Source: Hirschia sp964351655 (GTDB taxonomy: Bacteria; Pseudomonadota; Alphaproteobacteria; Caulobacterales; Hyphomonadaceae). From it: a DNA stretch of 64,000 bases. Positions within the stretch are counted from its first letter, which is position 1, and each line of letters begins with the position of its first letter. Below are positions 26,825-34,587 of the stretch, piece after piece. The notes under the pieces were generated by a model, which was not told where the DNA came from, did not search any database, and was given only the letters and a program-made list of their open reading frames with translations. Location: positions 62,001 through 126,000 of the forward strand of contig CAYGPD010000005.1 in assembly GCA_964351655.1 (NCBI GenBank). The letters are read 5' to 3'. The position numbers and the translations under genes were made by a program.

Positions 26825-26992
26825 TTGAAAGAAAAAGAGTGTGAAATTAATTGAGAAAATTTGACAGGTGGTTTTTTCAAATCTGAACTGTTCTTTGCTT
26901 ACCGCGAATAAATTGAGCATGAAAATGGTAGACTTCTTGATGTAGAATGTTCACATTATAGATAGGGTATGAGGTAGGGTAGGGACCTAGCA

Positions 26993-27742
26993 ATGCTGAG
27001 CCAGAGTTTTATTGAAGGATGTGACCGCTTAAATTCTGCAACAACAGAAGCTGAAATCACGACCGCAATTCAGCGTTTTATTGAGAATAAAGGCTTTTGG
27101 TCTTTTAATCTGGGATATTTGGACACTGTAAACCACACGGCGAATGAGGCACCATTGAAGTGGATTTCCACTATGGATGCTGAATGGGAAGAGCATTACA
27201 TGAGCGAAGGCTATGATGCTGTAGACTTTGCAGTTAGAGAATTGCGCAAAGAAAGACCTAGTCCGATATTAGTTGGTTATGAGCTTTTAAAGCAAAAGCA
27301 AAGTCTAACACCAACCGAAGAAAAATACCTAAAGGAAGCTAGCGAAGCAAATTGGCATAATGGGGCTGTAATACCCTTGGGGTCGCTTCCAATGGGTAAT
27401 ACGCCCCCCATAGGGATAGGCGTTGCTTCAGACCTTAAGGCGGAGGCTTTTCAGCAAGTTTGGAAAGAGCAGTCTACGGAGGTCCTTATTTTCATGAATT
27501 ATATGAATCAAATCCTGTCGCAGTCTATGGCTTCTTTGCTTTATGATATTGAACCTTTGACGGTTCGAGAAAAGGATTGCCTTGCATTCCTAGCGCTAGG
27601 ACTGCGGCCAGAAGCGATAGGTGATAAACTCTTCATTGCGACAGTGACTGTGAATCTGCATATTAGTACGGCGAGACGAAAGCTAAAGGCGACAACGAAC
27701 GCGCATGCTGTAGCGAAAGCTATTCGCCTCAATATTATTTGA
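26993..27742 (+). CDS. LuxR-family regulator with autoinducer-binding domain (LuxR solo)
   Basis: A 249-residue regulator. Residues about 15-165 form an acyl-homoserine-lactone-type binding domain with a conserved W..HY....YD.VD core. Residues about 183-245 form a GerE/LuxR helix-turn-helix (LTVREKDCLAFLALGLRPEAIGD...ATVTVNLH). No luxI synthase is present, so it is a solo that may sense signal made elsewhere or another ligand. The ATG has AGGG upstream, ten bases away. It is monocistronic, and a perfect inverted repeat follows at 27883. Confidence 0.93.
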   Translation: MLSQSFIEGCDRLNSATTEAEITTAIQRFIENKGFWSFNLGYLDTVNHTANEAPLKWISTMDAEWEEHYMSEGYDAVDFAVRELRKERPSPILVGYELLKQKQSLTPTEEKYLKEASEANWHNGAVIPLGSLPMGNTPPIGIGVASDLKAEAFQQVWKEQSTEVLIFMNYMNQILSQSMASLLYDIEPLTVREKDCLAFLALGLRPEAIGDKLFIATVTVNLHISTARRKLKATTNAHAVAKAIRLNII

Positions 27743-28171
27743 AAAACTATCATTTTTGATAGTTGAGCATTTCCTAGCAAATGGACTAACCTTTCGGATA
27801 CGTGCAACTGGGTTGGGCGGGACACTAGGAAATGCATGATATTCGCGTTTCTGCAAAAGACTTCATGATATTCAGATGTCTGTACGGTCAGTTTTAGAAC
27901 TGACCGTATTTCCTTGACTCTTCCCCCTGTATAAGCCTAAAAGCCAACTTCTTTCCGCGTAGCTATACCTGCGCCTTGATCTGGGACGCTCCCATTTTTG
28001 GATGAGCCCAGCAGAAGCACCCTCGCTCAGCGCCTAGCGCCCAGCGGGGCAAATATGCTTTGTGCGCATTTTATATGTGCGATTGAGGGGGAGCCGGTTG
28101 CAAGGAAGATCGAGTGAGGCCATTTTAGCTTGATAGTTAATACTCACAACTGACGATAAGGAGACACGCGT
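27743..28171. other. Intergenic leader between the LuxR gene and ffh
   Basis: A 429-base gap. It contains an 8-bp hairpin AACTATCA-TTTT-TGATAGTT just past the LuxR stop (27745-27764) and a perfect 11-bp inverted repeat (27883-27908). A more GC-rich stretch with several short dyads spans about 27950-28110. A 20-codon ORF with a GGGG ahead of it lies at 28055-28117. I tested the region by eye for 4.5S and 6S RNA signatures and did not find them. It may be a structured leader or a separate small RNA. Confidence 0.4.
27883..27908. repeat. Perfect 11-bp inverted repeat
   Basis: TACGGTCAGTT (27883-27893) and AACTGACCGTA (27898-27908) are separated by TTAG. Only a short T-rich run follows (TTTCCTT), so it could be a terminator for the LuxR gene, a regulator's operator, or the end of a small RNA. 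Confidence 0.6.
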
Positions 28172-29674
28172 ATGTTTGACGCGCTGACAGATAGACTTTC
28201 GGGCGTATTTGATAGCCTGACCGGAAAGGGTGCTCTTTCTGAAAAAGACGTGTCGTCTGCACTGCGCGAAATTCGTGTCGCTCTACTTGAGGCTGATGTT
28301 GCACTCGACGTTGTCAAAAAGTTTATAGAAGAGATTAAGCCAAAGGCTGTTGGTGAAAGTGTTATCCGCTCTGTGAAGCCGGGTCAGCAAGTCATCAAAA
28401 TTGTGAATGATGGCTTGGTCGAGATGTTGGGCGGCAATGAAGATGCCAAAGGCCTGCGTATAGATAATATTCCAGCCGTCATCATGATGGCTGGTCTGCA
28501 AGGTTCTGGTAAAACCACCACAACAGGGAAGCTTGCGCGCCGTTTAAAAACACAAGAACGCAAAAAGGTTCTTATTGCCTCGTTGGATGTTTACCGTCCA
28601 GCCGCGATGCAACAACTCAAAATTCTTGCTGAGCAAGTGGGTGTGGATGCGCTGCCGATCGTGGAAGGTCAGCTTCCGGCAGATATCGCCAAACGTGCAG
28701 TGAATGCTGCTAAGCTTGGCGGCTATGATGTTGTGATCCTTGATACTGCTGGTCGTACAACGCTTGATGAGCAAATGATGGGTGAAGCAGCGCGTGTTGC
28801 TGAAATCTCAAATCCAGCTGAGATTATTCTCGTCGCAGATGCGCTAACAGGGCAAGATGCTGTGGAAACGGCTCGCCGCTTTAATGAGCGTCTTAAACTG
28901 ACTGGTTTGATCCTTACGCGTATGGATGGGGATGGTCGCGGCGGTGCTGCGCTTTCCATGCGTGCTGTTACAGGTTTGCCGATTAAGTTTCTTGGTACAG
29001 GTGAAAAATCTGATGGCCTTGAGGTCTTTGATGCACACCGTATTGCGGGCCGTATTCTTGGTCAGGGCGATGTGGTTTCCCTCGTGGAAAAAGCCGCTGC
29101 TGAGATGGACGAGGAAAAAACCAAACGCATGGCCGAGAAAATGGCCAAAGGTGTGTTTGATCTGGATGACCTCGCCGAGCAATTTAAACAAATGGAACGT
29201 ATGGGCGGCCTTGGCGGTCTTATGGGTATGTTGCCTGGAGCAAAAAAAGCTAAGCAAGCTATGGATGCTCAAGGGTTGGATGATCGTGTGATGAAGCGTC
29301 AACACGGTATTATCATGTCCATGACTGCAAAAGAGCGTGCTAAGCCTGCGTTGTTAAATGCTTCACGTAAAAAGCGTATTGCTGCGGGAGCAGGTGTACA
29401 TGTCTCTGAAGTGAACAAGGTTCTCAAAATGCATCAGCAAATGGCTGGCATGATGAAGAAAATGGGCAAAGGTGGCATGAAGCAAATGGCCAAGGCCATG
29501 GGCGCTATGGGACAAGGTGGAATGCCCGGTGGCCAAGCGATGGATCCTGCAGCATTGCAGCAAATGGCTAGCAAAATGGGGGGTGGACTTCCGGGTCTTG
29601 GTGGACCTGGAATGCCTGGCGGTATGGGTGGTTTGCCCGGCCTCGGTGGTCCGCGTGGGGGTAAGAAAAAATAG
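28172..29674 (+). CDS. ffh: Signal recognition particle protein Ffh
   Basis: The 500-residue SRP54 GTPase that, with 4.5S RNA, delivers nascent membrane proteins to FtsY. The N domain comes first, then the G domain with GLQGSGKTT (G1, residues 108-116), DTAGR (G3) and TRMDGD (G4). The methionine-rich M domain runs from about 325, with a Gly/Met/Pro-rich tail. Length is slightly above E. coli Ffh because of that tail. AAGGAGA lies nine bases upstream of the ATG. It begins the ffh-rpsP-rimM-trmD-rplS cluster. Confidence 0.97.
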   Translation: MFDALTDRLSGVFDSLTGKGALSEKDVSSALREIRVALLEADVALDVVKKFIEEIKPKAVGESVIRSVKPGQQVIKIVNDGLVEMLGGNEDAKGLRIDNIPAVIMMAGLQGSGKTTTTGKLARRLKTQERKKVLIASLDVYRPAAMQQLKILAEQVGVDALPIVEGQLPADIAKRAVNAAKLGGYDVVILDTAGRTTLDEQMMGEAARVAEISNPAEIILVADALTGQDAVETARRFNERLKLTGLILTRMDGDGRGGAALSMRAVTGLPIKFLGTGEKSDGLEVFDAHRIAGRILGQGDVVSLVEKAAAEMDEEKTKRMAEKMAKGVFDLDDLAEQFKQMERMGGLGGLMGMLPGAKKAKQAMDAQGLDDRVMKRQHGIIMSMTAKERAKPALLNASRKKRIAAGAGVHVSEVNKVLKMHQQMAGMMKKMGKGGMKQMAKAMGAMGQGGMPGGQAMDPAALQQMASKMGGGLPGLGGPGMPGGMGGLPGLGGPRGGKKK

Positions 29675-29982
29675 TGACCCAATTCCTATGTCAAAAATGC
29701 CAACATGATTTGGGCGGCACCGCATTAAAAGGTAAATGTCCAAATTGCGGTGCAAAGTTCAAAGCTAAACTAAGCTCTAAACTAATCATCTTTGGTGCAA
29801 TATTCTTTGGCTTTATGTTTGGGCCAATCGTGGTGACACCTATGGCGATGGCCAATGGTATTTCGCCGCAATCGATCACAGGTATTATTGTTGGAGTTTT
29901 AGGCTCAGCAACTGCGGTGATGGTAATGGGTACATTATCCTTGCGCGCGCTAAAGCATGACTGGGAGGGCGGGCATGTCTGA
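29674..29982 (+). CDS. Small zinc-ribbon membrane protein
   Basis: A 102-residue protein. A zinc ribbon (CQKC near residue 6 and CPNC near 24) is followed by two membrane helices (about 37-58 and 68-90) and a short tail. Function is unknown; proteins of this build are often called zinc-ribbon domain proteins. The GTG start overlaps the ffh stop (TAGTG), and the next gene starts inside its 3' end, so it is embedded in the ffh transcript. No in-frame ATG comes before the first cysteine. Confidence 0.75.
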   Translation: MTQFLCQKCQHDLGGTALKGKCPNCGAKFKAKLSSKLIIFGAIFFGFMFGPIVVTPMAMANGISPQSITGIIVGVLGSATAVMVMGTLSLRALKHDWEGGHV

Positions 29983-30274
29983 AGATACACCTTTAAATGC
30001 ACCAGCTGAATTGCTGAAGCTTCGCGCATCAATCGATAATATTGATAACGCGATTATCCATATGCTGGCTGAACGTTTTAAGTGTACGCAGTCTGTTGGT
30101 GTTCTAAAAGCTGAACATAATCTGCCGCCATCTGATAAAGCTCGCGAAGCGGCTCAGATAGATAGGCTACGTCAAATGGCAAAGGATGCGGACCTTGATC
30201 CTGAATTTGCCGAAAAATTTCTAAATTTCATCGTGACGGAAGTTATCCGTCACCACGAACAGTTTCGCAAATAG
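29975..30274 (+). CDS. Chorismate mutase, AroQ type
   Basis: A 99-residue AroQ chorismate mutase. Typical features are LR.SID.ID..I...AERF....VG.LKA early in the protein, then DKAREAAQI..L and a final helix ending EVIRHHEQF. It makes prephenate for aromatic amino acids. ATG 29975 has GGAGGG six bases upstream; a start at 29957 is in frame but lacks one. It overlaps the zinc-ribbon gene by eight bases. A location between ffh and rpsP is seen in several alphaproteobacteria, as far as I recall. Confidence 0.88.
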   Translation: MSEDTPLNAPAELLKLRASIDNIDNAIIHMLAERFKCTQSVGVLKAEHNLPPSDKAREAAQIDRLRQMAKDADLDPEFAEKFLNFIVTEVIRHHEQFRK

Positions 30275-30331
30275 CGGACAGAATATGGTCACTCGACCAC
30301 ATAATACATTGCCAAATCAGGAGATTATCTA

Positions 30332-30757
30332 ATGGCTTTAAAAATTCGTCTTGCCCGTGGTGGTACTAAGAAACGTCCTTACTACCGTGTTGTTATCGCT
30401 GACAGCCGTAGCCCACGTGATGGTCGTTTCATCGAAAAAGTAGGTCACTATAACCCACTTCTTTCTAAAGATGACGAAAACCGCGTTGGTCTAGAAGTTG
30501 ACAAAATCAAAGAGTGGCTTGCAAAAGGTGCGCTTCCAACTGAGCGTGTTGCACGTTTCCTTTCTGAAGCTGGTTTGATCGAGTGGAAACACGGAAACAA
30601 CCCAAACAAAGCGAAACCAGGTCAAAAAGCTCAAGAGCGAATTCAAGAGAAAAAAGACAAAGAAGAAGAAGCAGCTGCTGCTGCTGAAGAAGCAAAACAA
30701 GCTGCTGCGGAAGCGGCTGCTGCCGGTGATGCTGCTGCAGAAGCTGCGACTGAATAA
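30332..30757 (+). CDS. rpsP: 30S ribosomal protein S16 with Ala/Glu-rich C-terminal extension
   Basis: A 141-residue protein. Residues 1-85 are canonical S16 (MALKIRLARGGTKKRPYYR...), a small-subunit assembly protein. After about residue 95 comes a Lys/Glu then Ala/Glu-rich extension of roughly 45 residues, so the protein is much longer than the usual 80-90. Similar tails occur in other alphaproteobacteria. GGAG lies 11 bases before the ATG. Confidence 0.97.
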   Translation: MALKIRLARGGTKKRPYYRVVIADSRSPRDGRFIEKVGHYNPLLSKDDENRVGLEVDKIKEWLAKGALPTERVARFLSEAGLIEWKHGNNPNKAKPGQKAQERIQEKKDKEEEAAAAAEEAKQAAAEAAAAGDAAAEAATE

Positions 30758-30796
30758 GCTATTTCAGCTTAATTCAATTCCGAGTTTGGCACGAAA

Positions 30797-30826
30797 CTCC
30801 TCTTTCCCGACATAGGGGAAGAGGAG
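30797..30826 (+). other. Stem-loop between rpsP and the GNAT gene
   Basis: CTCCTCTTTCCC (30797-30808) pairs with GGGGAAGAGGAG (30815-30826) with one wobble and a six-base loop. No T tract follows, so it is not a classic terminator. It could be an attenuator or processing site that separates ribosomal-protein output from downstream genes. Confidence 0.55.
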
Positions 30827-30848
30827 TATTCACTTGAGAGGAGACCTC

Positions 30849-31367
30849 ATGGATTTAAATATCCGAGAAGCGCAGCTTGAAGATATTGACTGGATCATTG
30901 ATCTTAACCAAGCAAATGTGCCGGCTGTTGGCTCGCTAACACGTGAAGAATATCTTGACCTTGAAGCAATGTGTCATGGTGTGTTGGTAGCGGAAGATGA
31001 AGAAGGCCAGCGCCTCGGCTTTATCATGCTGATGGCGAAAGGTCGTGATTATGCCAGCCCCAACTATCGCTGGTTTGAAGCTAATTTAGAAAATTTCCTT
31101 TATGTTGATCGTGTTGCTGTTTCAGAAAGCGGTCGCGGAAAAGGTGTGGGATTAGCTTTGTATTCTGAGGCTTTGGATATGGCTGAGGCGCATGGTGCTG
31201 AAAAGCTCGCGGCTGAAGTGAATATCAAGCCTAAAAACGAAGTGTCATTGAATTTTCACGCAAAGCTAGGGTTTGTAGAGATCGGGCAATTGGAGCGTCC
31301 AGATCAAGGCAAAGTCGTTGTTATGTTATCGCGTCCTACGCTTAATCCGGAAATGCTAAACGGATGA
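30849..31367 (+). CDS. GNAT-family N-acetyltransferase
   Basis: A 172-residue GNAT acyltransferase. The acetyl-CoA pyrophosphate loop is visible as RVAVSESGRGKGVGLALY, with the later helix-strand ending AKLGFVEIG. The substrate is unknown; given the neighbours it might modify a ribosomal protein or small molecule, but this is conjecture. ATG 30849 has AGAGGAGA immediately upstream; an in-frame TTG at 30834 is less likely. The stop overlaps the rimM ATG by four bases. Confidence 0.9.
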   Translation: MDLNIREAQLEDIDWIIDLNQANVPAVGSLTREEYLDLEAMCHGVLVAEDEEGQRLGFIMLMAKGRDYASPNYRWFEANLENFLYVDRVAVSESGRGKGVGLALYSEALDMAEAHGAEKLAAEVNIKPKNEVSLNFHAKLGFVEIGQLERPDQGKVVVMLSRPTLNPEMLNG

Positions 31368-31948
31368 GTCAAACGCCAAAGGAATCCGATCTAATCGTTG
31401 TAGCACAAATTGGCGGCGCACATGGCGTGCGTGGTCATGTGCGGGTGCGCTCTTATACGGATTATCCTGAAGATTGTTTTGCATATGGTCCTTTACTCGA
31501 TGCTGATGGCAAAATTGTTTTCACAGCAAAGAGCTATCAAGAGAACAAAGATGGCTTTGTTGTATGGCCTGTTGAACATCGTCAGCGCGAAGAGTGGATG
31601 AAAATGAAAGGCGCATTACTATATGTGCGCCGTGAAGCACTGCCTGAACCAGAAGAAGATGAGTTCTATTTTACAGACCTTATCGGCTGCAATGTTGTAC
31701 ATGAAGATGGCCGCCAACTTGGCCGTGTGCTGCATGTACATAATTTTGGTGCGGATGATTTGCTGGAGCTGAAAAGCCCGCTCGGTTCGGACTATATGCT
31801 GCCCTTTACCCGAGTCATTGTACCCAAGGTTGATATAGCTAATCGCATACTGACGGCAATGCCTGAAGAGCAATACCTACCAGATGCATTGCGTATTGAC
31901 GATCCAGAAAATGATGACGATGCAGGTGAGCGCCCAGAAGACGCATAA
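31364..31948 (+). CDS. rimM: Ribosome maturation factor RimM
   Basis: A 194-residue 16S rRNA processing factor that acts on the 30S head and binds S19. The N-terminal RimM domain (VAQIGGAHGVRGHVRVRSYTD.) and the C-terminal PRC-barrel (DLIGCNVV..DG..LG.V, then LPFTRVIVP.VD) are both complete, and the tail is acidic. It is translationally coupled to the GNAT gene. In most relatives trmD follows directly; here the plus-strand run stops and trmD lies 4.8 kb away. Confidence 0.96.
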   Translation: MSQTPKESDLIVVAQIGGAHGVRGHVRVRSYTDYPEDCFAYGPLLDADGKIVFTAKSYQENKDGFVVWPVEHRQREEWMKMKGALLYVRREALPEPEEDEFYFTDLIGCNVVHEDGRQLGRVLHVHNFGADDLLELKSPLGSDYMLPFTRVIVPKVDIANRILTAMPEEQYLPDALRIDDPENDDDAGERPEDA

Positions 31949-31955
31949 GCGCTGC

Positions 31956-33692
31956 TTACTTGCAATTATTGTTGGGCTTTAAAAAGCGGTAATACAAAAT
32001 TGAATGCTTCTCTCGGCTATTGATTAGACTTTTACGCACAGCACCTTGAGGCGCTGTGTTAACATCTTTGATGAGAATTTCATTTTTCAAATAATGAACT
32101 AGATCTTCTGGCATGGCGGCTTGTTCACGCCAAATGGCAAGGCAAGCACCTCTGCCACGTGTTGCGACAGGGAAGGCAGCAAGAGGATAGTGTAGGTCGA
32201 TCATACGAGCGTCGGGAAATTGTGTTCGTAAATTCCCCGTGAGGTGTGGTTCGTTTCCAACAATCGTTCCATCGGCAAAGCCCTCTAGCGTAAGGCTTTT
32301 GGAAAATTCTTCAATTGGTTGGTAGGCGCGACAACGTATTTCTGCGCATCCCATTATATCCTCACTCCAATCTACAAATCGTCCTGCGATAACGAGGATG
32401 ATGGACAAGCCTACGACCACGCCAAATGCTTTCATTGCAATGAAATAAGGACCAGAACGCTGCACTTGAAAAAACAGCCAGATAGGCAGCCCCATAAATA
32501 CGGGTAACATCCATGGCGTGGATAAGTTTTGTCCAGTTGCAATGGATGTGAGGCAAATGATAATGAGCGATAGGCGTAAAGTGTAAGAAAAGAGCCGTCG
32601 CCAAGTGCGTTCAAAAGGGCCTTCTTCTACGTCTCTTTTGGGAAAAAATGGATAGATGTAGGCAAACCACATTGGCCAAAATAGCATCAAGAATAAAATT
32701 CCCAATGGCATTATAAACTCGATCGCTGATAATCCGCTCTCTCGCAACGATAGCGCTCGCCCCAGTATAAAATCTTTAATGCCGTCTTGGGTGGTGAAGA
32801 CTAGTTGGGAGCCAAAGCCAAAATCAGAAGCAGAGAGGTTGCTTACCGGGCCGCCACCTTGCAGCAACCACATGCCATGCAGGGTGAACACCGCAAGGCC
32901 AGCAGCTAGGGCAACACCCACCCTGATCCATGTGATCGCAGGGGGGGACAGGCGATCACCGTTGGCATCATAGTGTGGACGCGTAAGGGACTTCATTCCC
33001 ATCGCGGCGCAGATAAGGCAGAAGGGGAAAAGTATTAGATGCAAATGGCTTAAAGCACAAAGCCCGATTGATGCCCCAAAGCATCCCCACCAGAAATAGC
33101 CTTTATTAGTCAGTGCATTAGTTAAAAAATACAGAGTAATTGAAAGAATGGAAAAATCTAAAATCTGTGGAATTTTATCTTCATGACCGGCCCAGCCGAG
33201 TGTAAAAATAAGAGCCAATGCGCCTACAGAGCCGGCAGCAAGATCTAGCCTGCGATGCAGGAAGCCATTATTGTCCATCCATTCAAAAACGGTCAGAGAT
33301 GCCTTATAATACGCGCACAATCCTACAGCTAGGACGGAGTATTTAAGAGCCGCAATACTCGCAACGCTCATCCCGACAGATGCGTTTAATATCGCAAAAA
33401 ACCAAGTTAAAAGCGGGGGATGATCTGCACTATACCCTAATTGAAATGATTGACCCAATAACGCGAAATTTGCTTCATCTAGGGTCAGAACTGGAGAAGT
33501 CATCAGTCTGATAAGAAAATGCAGAAGACAATAGCCAAGGATTGCGCTGTAGATAGTGCGTTCTTTTGGGTAACTTCCATAAAGCGCTGATCTAATGGGA
33601 TCATTTTCGCTGCTTTGTGTGTTGAACCCTGTATCCGTAGCGTAAGATTGTGCCACCGCTCTACCGCTCTTATCTGTCAGCTCGTGGATCAT
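31956..33692 (-). CDS. Membrane glycosyltransferase, GT39/ArnT-like
   Basis: A 578-residue integral membrane protein with about 10-12 helices of the PMT/ArnT (GT39, GT-C) fold. LTLDEANFAL after the first helix carries the catalytic acidic residue typical of the family, and YSADHPPLLTW matches the conserved H-P-P-L motif. Such enzymes move a sugar from a polyprenyl-phosphate donor to a periplasmic acceptor. The start is uncertain: the first ATG overlaps the upstream GT2 gene by 23 bases. It pairs naturally with that GT2, which would make the lipid-linked donor. Confidence 0.85.
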   Translation of the reverse strand: MIHELTDKSGRAVAQSYATDTGFNTQSSENDPIRSALYGSYPKERTIYSAILGYCLLHFLIRLMTSPVLTLDEANFALLGQSFQLGYSADHPPLLTWFFAILNASVGMSVASIAALKYSVLAVGLCAYYKASLTVFEWMDNNGFLHRRLDLAAGSVGALALIFTLGWAGHEDKIPQILDFSILSITLYFLTNALTNKGYFWWGCFGASIGLCALSHLHLILFPFCLICAAMGMKSLTRPHYDANGDRLSPPAITWIRVGVALAAGLAVFTLHGMWLLQGGGPVSNLSASDFGFGSQLVFTTQDGIKDFILGRALSLRESGLSAIEFIMPLGILFLMLFWPMWFAYIYPFFPKRDVEEGPFERTWRRLFSYTLRLSLIIICLTSIATGQNLSTPWMLPVFMGLPIWLFFQVQRSGPYFIAMKAFGVVVGLSIILVIAGRFVDWSEDIMGCAEIRCRAYQPIEEFSKSLTLEGFADGTIVGNEPHLTGNLRTQFPDARMIDLHYPLAAFPVATRGRGACLAIWREQAAMPEDLVHYLKNEILIKDVNTAPQGAVRKSLINSREKHSILYYRFLKPNNNCK

Positions 33693-34425
33693 TCCATTCA
33701 GCAGCGATACCTTGACCGCCGCGTCTCACGAGCCAGATCATACCAAGAAGATCAACAATTCCTGCACCTAATCTGGATAAAAAGCCATATTTGGAAGCAC
33801 CATGCCAGCGTTCGCGGTCATTGACGAATTCTTCGCTAACATCCCAACCTGCTCGTTTTATTAGCGCAGGAAAAAAGCGATGCATACTGGCGAAATAAGG
33901 CAGATCTCTAAATGCTTTCGTTCGGATAAGTTTAAAGCCACAACCGGTATCTTTCGCATCATCTCTTAGGCAGAAGCGACGCACCCCATTTGCTATACGT
34001 GACTGTAGCCACTTAAAGCCGCTATCGTTTCTACTAGTGCGGCGTCCTGCGATAATGCCAAGTACAGGAGGTGCGCCGGGGGCAATAGTGCTGTCCCATA
34101 TGCGACGAGTATCAGCAGGGTCATTCTGGCCATCGCCATCGAGTAATTGAACCCAATCGCCTGTGACGGACTTTAATCCCGTGAAGAGGGCCGCTGATTT
34201 CCCGCTGCGTTTGACGTGCGTGAGCACTTGCACAGTATCAGGATATTTCAATAAAGCGTCTGCCAACTCTTCACCTGTCGTATCTGCGGATGCATCATTT
34301 ACGCAAATAATTTCAAATGAAATGCCTTCAAGAACTCGATGCACTTCCTCGAGCAACGGTGCGATATTGCCGGCTTCGTTGAAGAAAGGAATTAATACTG
34401 ACAGTTTTAATGTTGATGACGTCAC
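33670..34425 (-). CDS. Glycosyltransferase family 2, DPM1/ArnC-like
   Basis: A 251-residue GT2 enzyme. Visible motifs are LIPFFNEAGNI at the N-terminus, VNDASADTT, and the metal-binding region LLDGDGQNDP. The layout matches polyprenyl-phosphate mannosyl/glucosyl transferases, although no C-terminal membrane pair is evident. Predicted role: load a sugar on undecaprenyl phosphate for the adjoining GT39 protein. It is the first of the two-gene reverse-strand glycosylation pair. Confidence 0.87.
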   Translation of the reverse strand: MTSSTLKLSVLIPFFNEAGNIAPLLEEVHRVLEGISFEIICVNDASADTTGEELADALLKYPDTVQVLTHVKRSGKSAALFTGLKSVTGDWVQLLDGDGQNDPADTRRIWDSTIAPGAPPVLGIIAGRRTSRNDSGFKWLQSRIANGVRRFCLRDDAKDTGCGFKLIRTKAFRDLPYFASMHRFFPALIKRAGWDVSEEFVNDRERWHGASKYGFLSRLGAGIVDLLGMIWLVRRGGQGIAAEWNDPRADR

Positions 34426-34587
34426 GATAAACCAGAGCTAACTTTGCGGCTAGGAATATCCGCCTTTGGAATCATTAACACACTTCAGGCGAAGGTGAAG
34501 GTGAAGTAAGTGACAAATAGTGTTGATTTTCACAAAAAATGGACAGAGCGTCCCTTCAAGCTATAAATTTAATCGTAAATGAGGTGA

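Noticed and set aside
28055..28117. 20-codon upstream ORF before ffh
   Set aside because: Too short and without recognisable features; GGGG upstream is weak evidence. It is mentioned only as part of the leader.
27743..28171. 4.5S (SRP) RNA or 6S RNA gene next to ffh
   Set aside because: The conserved GGTCAGG...GGAAGCAGC core of SRP RNA and the closing-stem/bubble pattern of 6S RNA are not visible on either strand.
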